This document shows, piece after piece, positions 1-6,897 of a stretch of 7,151 nt of DNA (its first letter is position 1; every line of letters begins with the position of its first letter). This stretch comes from Sulfurimonas sp. (GTDB lineage Bacteria; Campylobacterota; Campylobacteria; Campylobacterales; Sulfurimonadaceae). The stretch is from positions 1 to 7,151 of the forward strand of contig JANTGW010000056.1 in assembly GCA_024762705.1 (NCBI GenBank), written 5' to 3'. The position numbers and the translations under genes are program-made. The notes below the pieces were generated by a model. That model worked only from the letters and a program-made list of their open reading frames with translations, was not told the origin of the DNA and did not search any database.

Positions 1-998
1 TGTTTAGACTCAGTGGTGATGAGTTTGTCCTTCTCACTACAGAAGCCGACCATGATACTATAAAAAACAATGTTGAAAAACTTATAAAGAAGATACACCA
101 AAATCCTGTTAATATAGCAGACAATGATATTTATCTGAGCATAACAGTCGGTGTTTCCTTTGAAGAGACACCTCTGCTTTTACCCACAGCAAACATGGCA
201 CTTAAACTGGCAAAAAAAGAGTCTAAAAACATCATTTTCTACAGTGACGAGGCATCTCTCAATGAAGAGTATGAAAACAATCTGAAATGGATACAAGAGA
301 TAAAAGACGCTATATTGGATGACAGAATAGTAATGTATTTCCAACCCATCATGGACAATAATACAAATACAATCAATAAATATGAATCTCTTATAAGACT
401 TATTGACAAAAACGGTAACATTGTCACGCCATGGAATTTTTTGGAGATTGCAAGAAAGGCCAAACTCTATAAAAAATTGACAAAAATCGTTGTCAAAAAA
501 AGCTTTGAGGCTTTTAAGAACAACAACTATGAATTTTCAATCAACCTTACAATTGATGATATTTTAGATAAAGATATAAATGCATTCATATTTCAAACAT
601 TAGAAGAGTCCCAGATGGGTGAGAGAGTGATTTTTGAAATTGTTGAAAGTCAAAGTATAGAAAACTTTAATGACATCGAAGCTTTCATCAATAAAGTAAA
701 ATTTTATGGCTGTAAAATAGCCATAGATGACTTTGGAACAGGATATTCAAACTATGAATATCTTATGAAACTTCAAGCTGATTTTATCAAAATAGATGGC
801 AGTATCATCAAGTCTATCGCTGATGACAAACGCTCAGAAATACTTACTTCCGTTATAGTCTCCTTTGCAAAAGAGATGAATATCAAAACAATCGGTGAGT
901 ATGTTGAGAACAAATCGATACAGGATAAACTTCTTGAACTCGGTGTAGACAAGTCACAGGGTAATTATTTTGGTGAGGCTAGAGCAAAAATTAAATAA
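1..998 (+). CDS. GGDEF-EAL cyclic-di-GMP signalling protein, 5'-partial
   Basis: The open frame enters from the left edge (first full codon at base 3) and gives 331 residues before TAA, so the ATG at 195 is internal and not the start. The first part is the end of a GGDEF (diguanylate cyclase) domain: RLSGDEF at bases 6-26, then YLSITVGVS, then the closing ALKLAKKESKN pattern. An EAL (cyclic-di-GMP phosphodiesterase) domain follows from about base 290 to the stop. Counting from the ATG at 195, the expected metal- and substrate-binding residues are present: E64 (in ESL, the EAL motif), N117, E148, D178-D179 (DDFGTGYS), K199, E235 and Q255. Spacing from E148 to Q255 matches that of known active EAL enzymes, and the loop-6 Glu (E151) is kept. 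The phosphodiesterase therefore looks competent. The cyclase motif is SGDEF instead of GGDEF, and its activity is uncertain. Sensor domains and any membrane segments lie outside the window. No terminator is visible after the stop. Confidence 0.93.
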   Translation, partial: FRLSGDEFVLLTTEADHDTIKNNVEKLIKKIHQNPVNIADNDIYLSITVGVSFEETPLLLPTANMALKLAKKESKNIIFYSDEASLNEEYENNLKWIQEIKDAILDDRIVMYFQPIMDNNTNTINKYESLIRLIDKNGNIVTPWNFLEIARKAKLYKKLTKIVVKKSFEAFKNNNYEFSINLTIDDILDKDINAFIFQTLEESQMGERVIFEIVESQSIENFNDIEAFINKVKFYGCKIAIDDFGTGYSNYEYLMKLQADFIKIDGSIIKSIADDKRSEILTSVIVSFAKEMNIKTIGEYVENKSIQDKLLELGVDKSQGNYFGEARAKIK

Positions 999-1006
999 AA
1001 TATGGA

Positions 1007-1012
1007 TATAAT
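1007..1012 (+). promoter_or_regulatory. Putative -10 element for the DUF2062 gene
   Basis: TATAAT lies in the 50-bp gap after the EAL gene, in the context TGGATATAATT. The same 11 bases occur at 6864-6874 ahead of the glycosyltransferase gene. No convincing -35 box is seen, which fits the sigma-70 promoters of Campylobacterota, where the -35 is poorly conserved. A transcript starting near 1019 would have a leader of about 30 nt before the ATG at 1049. The call rests on motif match and position only. Confidence 0.5.
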
Positions 1013-1027
1013 TTTTATATATAAAAA
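1012..1027. repeat. Perfect 16-bp A/T-only palindrome
   Basis: TTTTTATATATAAAAA reads the same on both strands. It overlaps the start of the putative DUF2062 leader, directly after the candidate -10. It contains no G or C, so it would make a weak RNA hairpin and a poor terminator. It may be only compositional bias in an AT-rich spacer. The palindrome itself is certain; any function is not. Confidence 0.6.
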
Positions 1028-1048
1028 ATAAACAAAATAAGTATAAAA

Positions 1049-1537
1049 ATGATAAGAAAAGCACTCAAAAAGACTTCCAGACACAAAAAACTCAACAGCT
1101 TTATAGAAAAATACAAAATACCTAAAGAGTACCTTGCAATAAACCGAAGAATGATCTCTCGGGCTGTACTCATAGGCCTTTTTATTGCCTTTATTCCTAT
1201 GCCTATGCAGATGGCAGCGGTTTTGCTTGTTGTTCCCTTTGTAAGATTCAATGTGCCTGTGGCCCTTGCAATGTGCTGGCTGAGTAATCCGCTTACAATG
1301 CCGCCGATGTATTATATGGAGTATCTCACGGGTTCATTTTTGCTTGGAATAGAACCTGCACCTGTAGAAATTACTATGGAATGGTTTTCAAACAATATTG
1401 ACAAAATCTTTGTTCCTCTTTACTTCGGAACAGCCGTATACTCGATTTTCGGTTCTTTACTCGGCTATTTTACAGTGAACTATCTATGGAAGCTTTCAGT
1501 GCATGAAGACAGAAAAAAACACCGCTCAGACAGATGA
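1049..1537 (+). CDS. DUF2062 family small integral membrane protein
   Basis: This 162-residue protein has the DUF2062 pattern. A basic N-terminus (residues 1-38, many Lys/Arg) is followed by a hydrophobic segment at about 38-50 and a Pro/Met-rich turn (IPMPMQM, about 49-55). Then come a second hydrophobic segment (about 56-78), the hallmark NPLTMPPMYY (80-89) and a C-terminal hydrophobic segment near 120-146, with a charged tail. The likely location is the inner membrane. The family has no firmly established function; some members are fused to or found beside glycosyltransferases, so a link to envelope polysaccharide is possible but unproven. The ATG at 1049 is preceded only by a weak AAG-type ribosome binding site, but it is the first start in the frame and gives a full-length domain. 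The last 12 bp overlap the end of the convergent lgt gene. Confidence 0.87.
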   Translation: MIRKALKKTSRHKKLNSFIEKYKIPKEYLAINRRMISRAVLIGLFIAFIPMPMQMAAVLLVVPFVRFNVPVALAMCWLSNPLTMPPMYYMEYLTGSFLLGIEPAPVEITMEWFSNNIDKIFVPLYFGTAVYSIFGSLLGYFTVNYLWKLSVHEDRKKHRSDR

Positions 1538-2308
1538 TTTACTTTTGCTATATACTATAAACCCTATACCTACAAGTAAAAAAGGGATGCTTAAAAGCTG
1601 TCCCGTACTCAAATCGATGCCAAGAGAATAATCAGCCTGCTTCACTTTGACAAACTCTATCATAAATCTTGCACTGAAAACCAAGACAAGAAAGAGTCCG
1701 AACAAGAAACCTTCTTTCAGCTGTTTATAGTTTCTTTTGTATATATAAGTTAATAAAAAGAAGATAGCAAGGTAGGAAAATGCTTCATAAAGTTGCGCAG
1801 GATGCCGTGGCAATAAATCAACCCTCTCAAAGACAATTGCCGAAGGTACATCACTTGGTTTGCCTATAATTTCAGAATTCATGAAGTTACCCATACGTAC
1901 AAAAAAGCCAAAAAGGGCCGTCGGAATAACAAGACGGTCTATCAGCCATAAAAAGTCTATCTTATACTTTTTACATGCGTAATACAGAGCTAAAAGAACT
2001 CCAATTCCCCCGCCGTGCGAAGCAAGTCCGCCTTCCCAGACAGCAAATATCTTCATCGGATGTGTAAGATAATAGCCAGGGTCATAAAAAAGACAATGTC
2101 CCAGTCTTGCACCTATTACAATTCCCACAACCGTATATAAAAAAATCGGTTCGATAGTGTTCTCGTCTTTGTTTTCCAGACGATACACCCATTTCATAAA
2201 TTCTAGCCCCAAAAGTATAGCTGCTGCAAAGAAGACACCGTACCAATGTACATGTAAAGGACCGAATGAAACTAGTACAGGGTCAGTCTTCCATACAAAA
2301 TGATGCAT
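1526..2308 (-). CDS. lgt: Prolipoprotein diacylglyceryl transferase
   Basis: Lgt is the inner-membrane enzyme that transfers diacylglycerol from phosphatidylglycerol to the lipobox Cys of prolipoproteins, the first step of lipoprotein maturation. The 260-residue product is somewhat shorter than the E. coli protein but holds the family's key residues with matching spacing: H98 in HGGGIG, R138 and N141 in RMGN, E146, the RHPAQLYE block (178-185), and R214/E218 in RFMIEF. Several strongly hydrophobic segments fit a polytopic protein. The ATG lies one base after the TAA of the Fe-S gene (TAATATG), so translation is probably coupled; a weak AAAGA sits just upstream inside that gene. It is the last gene of the hemN operon. 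Its stop overlaps the convergent DUF2062 gene by 12 bp, and no strong terminator follows. Confidence 0.97.
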   Translation of the reverse strand: MHHFVWKTDPVLVSFGPLHVHWYGVFFAAAILLGLEFMKWVYRLENKDENTIEPIFLYTVVGIVIGARLGHCLFYDPGYYLTHPMKIFAVWEGGLASHGGGIGVLLALYYACKKYKIDFLWLIDRLVIPTALFGFFVRMGNFMNSEIIGKPSDVPSAIVFERVDLLPRHPAQLYEAFSYLAIFFLLTYIYKRNYKQLKEGFLFGLFLVLVFSARFMIEFVKVKQADYSLGIDLSTGQLLSIPFLLVGIGFIVYSKSKSSV

Positions 2309-2309
2309 A

Positions 2310-3593
2310 TTAATCTTTGAGTGCCTCTGCTATAAGCTCTATAGGATTTTTAAAGACTGTCTCAACTTCTGCATTATACATAGAGTTGTTTATCTGCATT
2401 CTGCAGGCACTGCACTCTGCACTGACGATTTCTGCTTTTGTCTCTTTAATCATTGCAGCTTTTGGAACACCTGCCGCTTTTGCAAAACGGTATTTTTCCG
2501 TCTGCATTGTCACACCGCCGAAGCCACAACACAGGTTCGGGTCACTCATTTCAACTATTTTATAGTTTTGACGAATGAGATTTCTCGGTTCCTGATGAAC
2601 TCCCTGCATTTTTTTTGCATGGCACGGGTCATGATATGTAACAATTGGAGCTGCTTTTTTCTTTGAGGCTAGCAGATGCTCCAAATGTGTGTGGTGCTGC
2701 AGCCACTCTGTCGCCATGTAAACTTTACTCATAACTGCTTTTGCACGCTCTTTCCACTCCGGCTGGTCATGAAAATAGTGTTCATAATCTATTTTGAGCA
2801 TTGCACTGCATGTAGCTTCTGGAATGATAATAGCCTCAACATCTTTTGCAAAGCTTTCAAAATACTCAATATTAAACTTTGCATTGGAATCAACTGTGTC
2901 AAAATCTCCCGTAAAATAAGCAGGAGCCGAACAACATTTTTGATTTTTTGCCAAAAACGCGTCAATTTCAAGTGCTTCTAATATATCTAAAAGAGAGTCG
3001 CCTACACTTTTGTAATTGTAATTTGCCAAACACCCTATAAACACAGCGACTTTTCTTTTCCCTCCGTTATTAATATTTTCCGGATGAGAATTTAAAAAAG
3101 ATGTTTTTGTAAGGCTTGGCATCAATCTGTCTGATTTGATGATAGGCAGATTAAACCGTGATGTCATTGAATCTATATCACTTTTGATTTTAAATCCACA
3201 GGTCTGAAATGTATAACCGAGCTTAAAAGCAAGGTCGTTAAGCCATCTATGGCGTAGCAATAGAAAAAATGCTTTTTTATACCATGCTATACCGAATTTT
3301 TTTGCTATGTCGCTACGCACCTGCTCTATTATCATATCTGTCGGCAGTGATTTTGGACAGACCTCAACACAGGCAGTACATAAAAAACATGTCTCAAAAA
3401 TATCTTTTGCCGTTTTATCGAGATCCAACTTTCCACGCTTGTAGGCACCTAAAAGGTCTATATATCCACGTGGTGAAGTAACTTCATCAGGATTAACATT
3501 ATGAATGGTACACACAGGAATACACTTCCCGCATTTTACACAATCATCTGCAACTTTGTCGAAACTAAAAATATCTTCTGGTTTTTTACTCAT
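2310..3593 (-). CDS. Two-cluster Fe-S, CCG-domain oxidoreductase subunit (GlpC/GlcF/LutA-like)
   Basis: This 427-residue soluble-looking protein has two N-terminal [4Fe-4S] ferredoxin motifs: C18-C21-C24-C28 and C69-C72-C75-C79, the latter followed by Pro. Two cysteine-rich CCG domains follow. The first has C188, C220-C221 and C262; the second has C324 (HDPC), C355-C356 (CCGFGG), C394 and C397. This layout is that of GlpC, GlcF, LutA and the HdrB/HdrD group, which pass electrons between a flavoprotein and quinone or a disulfide. The first CCG motif reads CCSAP, with Ser in place of Gly, but all Cys ligands are kept. No FAD-dehydrogenase gene (GlpA/GlpB, GlcD or LutB type) lies nearby, so the substrate cannot be named; automatic names such as glycerol-3-phosphate dehydrogenase subunit C or glycolate oxidase subunit would be guesses. 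It begins 2 bp after the hemN stop, with only a weak ribosome binding site, suggesting coupled translation. Confidence 0.9.
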   Translation of the reverse strand: MSKKPEDIFSFDKVADDCVKCGKCIPVCTIHNVNPDEVTSPRGYIDLLGAYKRGKLDLDKTAKDIFETCFLCTACVEVCPKSLPTDMIIEQVRSDIAKKFGIAWYKKAFFLLLRHRWLNDLAFKLGYTFQTCGFKIKSDIDSMTSRFNLPIIKSDRLMPSLTKTSFLNSHPENINNGGKRKVAVFIGCLANYNYKSVGDSLLDILEALEIDAFLAKNQKCCSAPAYFTGDFDTVDSNAKFNIEYFESFAKDVEAIIIPEATCSAMLKIDYEHYFHDQPEWKERAKAVMSKVYMATEWLQHHTHLEHLLASKKKAAPIVTYHDPCHAKKMQGVHQEPRNLIRQNYKIVEMSDPNLCCGFGGVTMQTEKYRFAKAAGVPKAAMIKETKAEIVSAECSACRMQINNSMYNAEVETVFKNPIELIAEALKD

Positions 3594-3595
3594 TT

Positions 3596-4966
3596 TTACA
3601 CCGTCTTTGAAAATGTTTTGTCACTGCTTGCATGACGCTGCATATAAGCGTCAAAAGGCATTGCAATATTTCTAATAAGCAATGTTCCCGTTTGTGAACA
3701 GGCTATATACTCATCGTTCATTGTTATCAATTCTTCTTCGATAAAAGGTTTTAAGTCCAATAAGGCGTCTTCAAAATACTTTTTAAACTCCAGACCGTAA
3801 ATCGCTTCAAAACGCTTTATGTCAAGCTTAAAGTTACTCATCAACTCCATTATGACATGCTGTCGTATCATGTCATCTTCACTTAGCGCAACGCCTCTCT
3901 CAAAAGGAAGTTTACCTGCGTTTATCGCCTCTTCATAAGAAGACATATCTTTAAAGTTCTGTGCATAATAATCAGCACCCTCACCGATTGAAGTAAGCCC
4001 TACGCCTATCAAATCAGCACCGCCTTTGGTTGTATAGCCTTGAAAGTTTCTGTGAAGTTCTCCCTTCTCTATTGCTTTAAAAAGCTCATCTTCCGGCTTG
4101 GCGAAGTGATCCATTCCTATCATTTTATACCCGTTTTGCGTTAAAAAATCAATAGTATACTGCATGATGGCAAGTTTTTCATCAGGACGAGGCAGTGTTG
4201 TTTCATCTATCTTTCTCATAGTCTTTTTCAGCCAAGGCACATGGGCATAGTTAAAGACTGCAAATCTGTCAGGATCAAGAGTAAGTGCGAGAGAGAGTGT
4301 CTCTTTAAATGTATCGAGTGTCTGAAAAGGCAGTCCGTAGATTAAATCAACATTCACCGAGTGCATATTGTACTTTCGTGCCAGATCCATAGCATCTTTT
4401 GTAATGTTATAAGGCTGTACACGGTGTACGGCTACTTGCACTTTTTCATTGAAGTCCTGCAGTCCGAAGCTTACACGATTGAATCCAGCTTCGCTCATAA
4501 CACGCATTTGATCTTCATTGATGTGGCGCGGGTCAATTTCGCAAGACACCTCAGCATCTGCAACAAAGTTAGGAAAATAAGACTTTATTTCACTGATAAT
4601 CTCACCTAGTTGGGCAGCAGTGAAGTAAGTCGGTGTTCCTCCGCCAAAATGCATCTGAATAACTTCACGGCTACAGTCAAGATGTTTTGAAAGAATTGCG
4701 AGCTCACGTTTTAAATAATCTATATAGCGGACCATTTTGTCTTCTTTTGAAGTAAAAACAACATTACATCCACAAAAATAACAGGCATTTTTACAAAACG
4801 GCAGATGAAAATAGAGGCTCAAAGGGCGAGAAGAATCCTGAGTCTGCAGTTTTTTTACATATTCATCATATCCAAATGCATCACTAAACTCGAGTGCTGT
4901 GGGGTAAGAAGTATATCTTGGACCCGGTTTTGAATACTTTGAAAATTTTGCAAAATCTAATGCCAT
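3596..4966 (-). CDS. hemN: Oxygen-independent coproporphyrinogen III oxidase (radical SAM)
   Basis: HemN converts coproporphyrinogen III to protoporphyrinogen IX without oxygen, using S-adenosylmethionine and a [4Fe-4S] cluster in the cytoplasm. At 456 residues it is almost the same length as E. coli HemN. The N-terminal GPRYTSYPTA (15-24) is typical of true HemN. The radical-SAM motif is C58-x3-C62-x2-C65, with the extra Cys of HemN at C67 (FCGCN). The SAM-binding GGGTP lies at 108-112, followed by VSFGLQDF and VDLIYGLP. The C-terminal HemN domain has GMDHFA and the diagnostic RNFQGYTT. These features separate it from the HemW haem-chaperone branch. The ATG is supported by AGGAA at a spacing of 8 nt. 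It is the first gene of an operon with the Fe-S gene (2-bp gap) and lgt. It would supply haem under low oxygen. Confidence 0.97.
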   Translation of the reverse strand: MALDFAKFSKYSKPGPRYTSYPTALEFSDAFGYDEYVKKLQTQDSSRPLSLYFHLPFCKNACYFCGCNVVFTSKEDKMVRYIDYLKRELAILSKHLDCSREVIQMHFGGGTPTYFTAAQLGEIISEIKSYFPNFVADAEVSCEIDPRHINEDQMRVMSEAGFNRVSFGLQDFNEKVQVAVHRVQPYNITKDAMDLARKYNMHSVNVDLIYGLPFQTLDTFKETLSLALTLDPDRFAVFNYAHVPWLKKTMRKIDETTLPRPDEKLAIMQYTIDFLTQNGYKMIGMDHFAKPEDELFKAIEKGELHRNFQGYTTKGGADLIGVGLTSIGEGADYYAQNFKDMSSYEEAINAGKLPFERGVALSEDDMIRQHVIMELMSNFKLDIKRFEAIYGLEFKKYFEDALLDLKPFIEEELITMNDEYIACSQTGTLLIRNIAMPFDAYMQRHASSDKTFSKTV

Positions 4967-4974
4967 ACAGTTTA

Positions 4975-4979
4975 TTCCT
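4975..4979 (-). promoter_or_regulatory. Ribosome binding site of hemN
   Basis: AGGAA on the minus strand lies 8 nt before the hemN ATG at 4966. It supports that start and marks hemN as the independently initiated first gene of the operon, unlike the two genes after it. Confidence 0.7.
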
Positions 4980-4999
4980 AATGATAAATAATTCTTTGG

Positions 5000-5005
5000 A
5001 TTATC
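5000..5005 (-). promoter_or_regulatory. Possible -10 element of the hemN operon
   Basis: GATAAT on the minus strand, preceded by a run of T (CACTTTTTAGA), lies 33 nt upstream of the hemN ATG and downstream of the msbA terminator. T-rich sequence before a -10 with no clear -35 is common in Campylobacterota promoters. The motif is short and the spacer is AT-rich, so this is tentative. No FNR-like or other operator was recognised in the spacer. Confidence 0.35.
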
Positions 5006-5049
5006 TCTAAAAAGTGTTGAAGAACGGATAAAATAAATAAACTTCCCAT

Positions 5050-5080
5050 AAAAAAAGCCTGAAAAACTAAGTTTTTAGAC
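5050..5080 (-). terminator. Rho-independent terminator after msbA
   Basis: Read on the minus strand, GTCTAAAAAC, loop TTA, then GTTTTT-C-AGGC form a 10-pair stem with one bulged C and one G-U pair, followed at once by seven T. It begins 12 nt after the msbA stop codon. It is AT-rich and so of moderate strength, but stem, short loop and U tract are all correctly ordered. It indicates that msbA and the hemN operon are separate transcripts. Confidence 0.7.
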
Positions 5081-5092
5081 TTACATGTAAAT

Positions 5093-6805
5093 CTATTTTT
5101 TAAGTTCTCCTGCGAGTTTTTGATATACTCCGGAAGATTCCAAAAGTTCCTGATGCGTTCCGCTTGCAACGATGTTTCCTTTTTGTAAAACCAGGATTTT
5201 GTCTGCATGCTCAATTGTTGAAAGTCTATGCGCTATTGTTATCGTGATCTTGTCTTTTGTATATTCATCGAGTGCTTTTTGTATGCGTTTTTCACTCTCA
5301 TTATCAAGTGCCGATGTTGCTTCATCAAAAAGCAGTAATGAAGCATGCTTGTATATCGCTCTGGCTATTGCTATACGCTGTCTCTGCCCGCCTGAGAGAT
5401 TTGTTCCCGCCTCGCTCATCATGGTATGGATTCCGTCTTCAAGTTGCATTACAAAATCATAGGCATCTGCAAGCTTGAGTGCTTCTATGACCTTTTCTTC
5501 ATCTATCGTATCTTCACCATAGGCGACATTTGCCGCCAAAGTGTCTTGAAAGATATAAATACGCTGTGAAACAAGAGCTATGTGGTGTTTAAGTGATTTT
5601 TGTGTGTACTCTTTAATATTCACGCCGTTTATCAAAATCTCTCCGCTGTCTGGGTCATAAAAACGTAATAACATATTCATAAAAGTAGATTTTCCACCGC
5701 CACTGTCACCTACAAGAGCGATATGTTCGCCCTGATTGATCGTTAGATTTACTCCATCCAAGATATTAGTGTTTTCATATTCAAGCACGACATTTTTGTA
5801 CTCTATTTTCTTTATATCTTCATTGAGTTCTTTATGTCCGTCTTGCACGTTGTTCTCTTTGTCTATGATCTCAAATACCCGCTCACTTGCGGCAAGTGCA
5901 TCCTGAATCTTCGAATAGGTTCCGCCAAGCTTTCGTATAGGTTCAAACACAAGCCCCACTGCCGTGATAAAAGCCGTAAACTCTCCAACGGTCATTTTTC
6001 CGTCAAACACTTCTTTTCCGCCGACATATACGACAGCTGCAAGTCCCATGACCGCAATGATTTCCATAATAGGCGATACAAGGGCACCGACATAGATAGC
6101 CTTCATATTTATCTTGAAAAACTTCCAGTTCTCTACACTAAAGCGTGAAATTTCAAACTTTTCTGTTGCATTGGCTTTAATAATTTCGCTGTTATTGAAA
6201 ACTTCAGTCAGACGCGAAACCAAATCCGCATTTTTACTTTGTGAACGGTGTGAGTACTTCTTCAGTTTTCTTGCGATGAGCATTAAAGGGTAGATAATCA
6301 GAGGCACGACTATCAATGTATAAAAGGATAGCAACGGATTCAGATAAACAATATAGCCTACAAGTGCAATGACAGTCAGCAGGTCGCGAAACATGTCAGG
6401 CAGCATATTTGAAACAAAGTATTGCAGACGTGCAATGTCATTTGTGACACGTGAGATCAGCTCTCCGCTTCTGTTTGTATATAAAAAGGCCATGTCCATA
6501 TTTATCATCTTGTCTAAGAGTATTTCGCGAAAACGTGTTACGATACTCTGCCCGATGTACTCCATAAAAACAGTTTGTATATACTTTCCGATCGCTTTTG
6601 TCACATAAATAGCGATCAGACCAAGAGGGATGATGTAAAGCATAGTCTCATCTTTTTTGATGAACATGTCATCCATCATCGGCTTCATGATCTGTGCAGT
6701 CGCCACAGTCGATATAAGAATAAGAATGCCGCCAAAAATAACAAGCAGATAATAGAGTTTATACTCTTTTATATAAGGCCAAAATCTTTTAATAATCTCT
6801 TTCAA
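5093..6805 (-). CDS. msbA: MsbA-type ABC exporter (lipid A / lipid flippase)
   Basis: This 570-residue half-transporter has an N-terminal membrane domain fused to an ATPase domain, the usual MsbA size and order. Hydrophobic segments lie near 18-40, 56-80, 138-156, 158-178, 240-262 and 274-292, fitting six membrane helices. The ATPase domain has Walker A GDSGGGKST (366-374), the Q-loop VSQ (Q414), the signature LSGGQ (470-474), Walker B LLLFDE (490-495), the D-loop SALD (498-501) and the switch His H526. All catalytic residues are present. MsbA homodimers flip lipid A-core from the inner to the outer leaflet of the inner membrane. The divergent family 9 glycosyltransferase supports a lipopolysaccharide role; another lipid or peptide substrate cannot be excluded from sequence alone. 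The start is TTG, chosen because GGAG lies 5 nt before it and an in-frame TAA lies shortly upstream. Confidence 0.9.
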   Translation of the reverse strand: MKEIIKRFWPYIKEYKLYYLLVIFGGILILISTVATAQIMKPMMDDMFIKKDETMLYIIPLGLIAIYVTKAIGKYIQTVFMEYIGQSIVTRFREILLDKMINMDMAFLYTNRSGELISRVTNDIARLQYFVSNMLPDMFRDLLTVIALVGYIVYLNPLLSFYTLIVVPLIIYPLMLIARKLKKYSHRSQSKNADLVSRLTEVFNNSEIIKANATEKFEISRFSVENWKFFKINMKAIYVGALVSPIMEIIAVMGLAAVVYVGGKEVFDGKMTVGEFTAFITAVGLVFEPIRKLGGTYSKIQDALAASERVFEIIDKENNVQDGHKELNEDIKKIEYKNVVLEYENTNILDGVNLTINQGEHIALVGDSGGGKSTFMNMLLRFYDPDSGEILINGVNIKEYTQKSLKHHIALVSQRIYIFQDTLAANVAYGEDTIDEEKVIEALKLADAYDFVMQLEDGIHTMMSEAGTNLSGGQRQRIAIARAIYKHASLLLFDEATSALDNESEKRIQKALDEYTKDKITITIAHRLSTIEHADKILVLQKGNIVASGTHQELLESSGVYQKLAGELKK

Positions 6806-6810
6806 ATGTA

Positions 6811-6814
6811 CTCC
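6811..6814 (-). promoter_or_regulatory. Ribosome binding site that fixes the TTG start of msbA
   Basis: GGAG on the minus strand is separated by TACAT (5 nt) from TTG at 6805-6803. It is the best Shine-Dalgarno match in the window, and no ATG or GTG is in frame between it and the coding region, so TTG is the only start it can serve. Confidence 0.8.
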
Positions 6815-6830
6815 GTTAAATGATTATGAC

Positions 6831-6836
6831 ATTTTA
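6831..6836 (-). promoter_or_regulatory. Putative -10 element for msbA
   Basis: TAAAAT on the minus strand is preceded directly by GTG (AGTGTAAAAT), close to an extended -10. Transcription from about 6824 would give a leader of about 20 nt containing the GGAG. No clear -35 box is seen. Confidence 0.45.
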
Positions 6837-6841
6837 CACTA

Positions 6842-6871
6842 TATATCCTACATAAATGTTAATTGGATATA
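6842..6871. repeat. Inverted repeat in the divergent msbA / glycosyltransferase promoter region
   Basis: TATATCC (6842-6848) and GGATATA (6865-6871) are exact inverted copies separated by 16 bp, with centres 23 bp apart, about two helical turns. The right arm overlaps the candidate plus-strand -10. It could be an operator for a dimeric regulator, or simply two similar divergent promoter cores (GGATAT read outward from each side). Confidence 0.5.
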
Positions 6872-6873
6872 AT
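6868..6873 (+). promoter_or_regulatory. Putative -10 element for the family 9 glycosyltransferase gene
   Basis: A perfect TATAAT lies in the context TGGATATAATT, identical over 11 bases to the element at 1003-1013. Transcription from about 6880 would give a leader of roughly 18 nt before the ATG at 6898. There is no clear -35 box. Its position argues against the in-frame ATG at 6856 being the start of the glycosyltransferase. Confidence 0.55.
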
Positions 6874-6897
6874 TATGAAAAAACAACAAAGATTCCT

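Noticed and set aside
195..998. ATG at 195 as the start of a stand-alone EAL protein
   Set aside because: The frame is open to the left edge and encodes recognisable GGDEF-domain sequence, so this Met is internal.
1012..1027. The A/T palindrome as a terminator of the EAL gene
   Set aside because: It has no G or C in the stem and overlaps the probable leader of the next gene; a hairpin of this kind would be unstable.
1513..1536. Terminator for lgt: a 4-pair stem (CATC with GGTG, minus strand) followed by seven T
   Set aside because: The stem has only four pairs, one of them G-U, with a 9-base loop, and the T run is inside the coding DUF2062 gene. It is too weak to call.
2317..2981. Plus-strand open frames opposite the Fe-S gene
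   Set aside because: They are antisense to a well-supported gene, rich in Cys and Phe from the reverse reading, and have no family pattern.
4978..5214. A 78-codon minus-strand frame between msbA and hemN with a hydrophobic C-terminal half
   Set aside because: It overlaps the msbA ATPase C-terminus in another frame, runs through the terminator hairpin and lacks a ribosome site; it is best read as chance.
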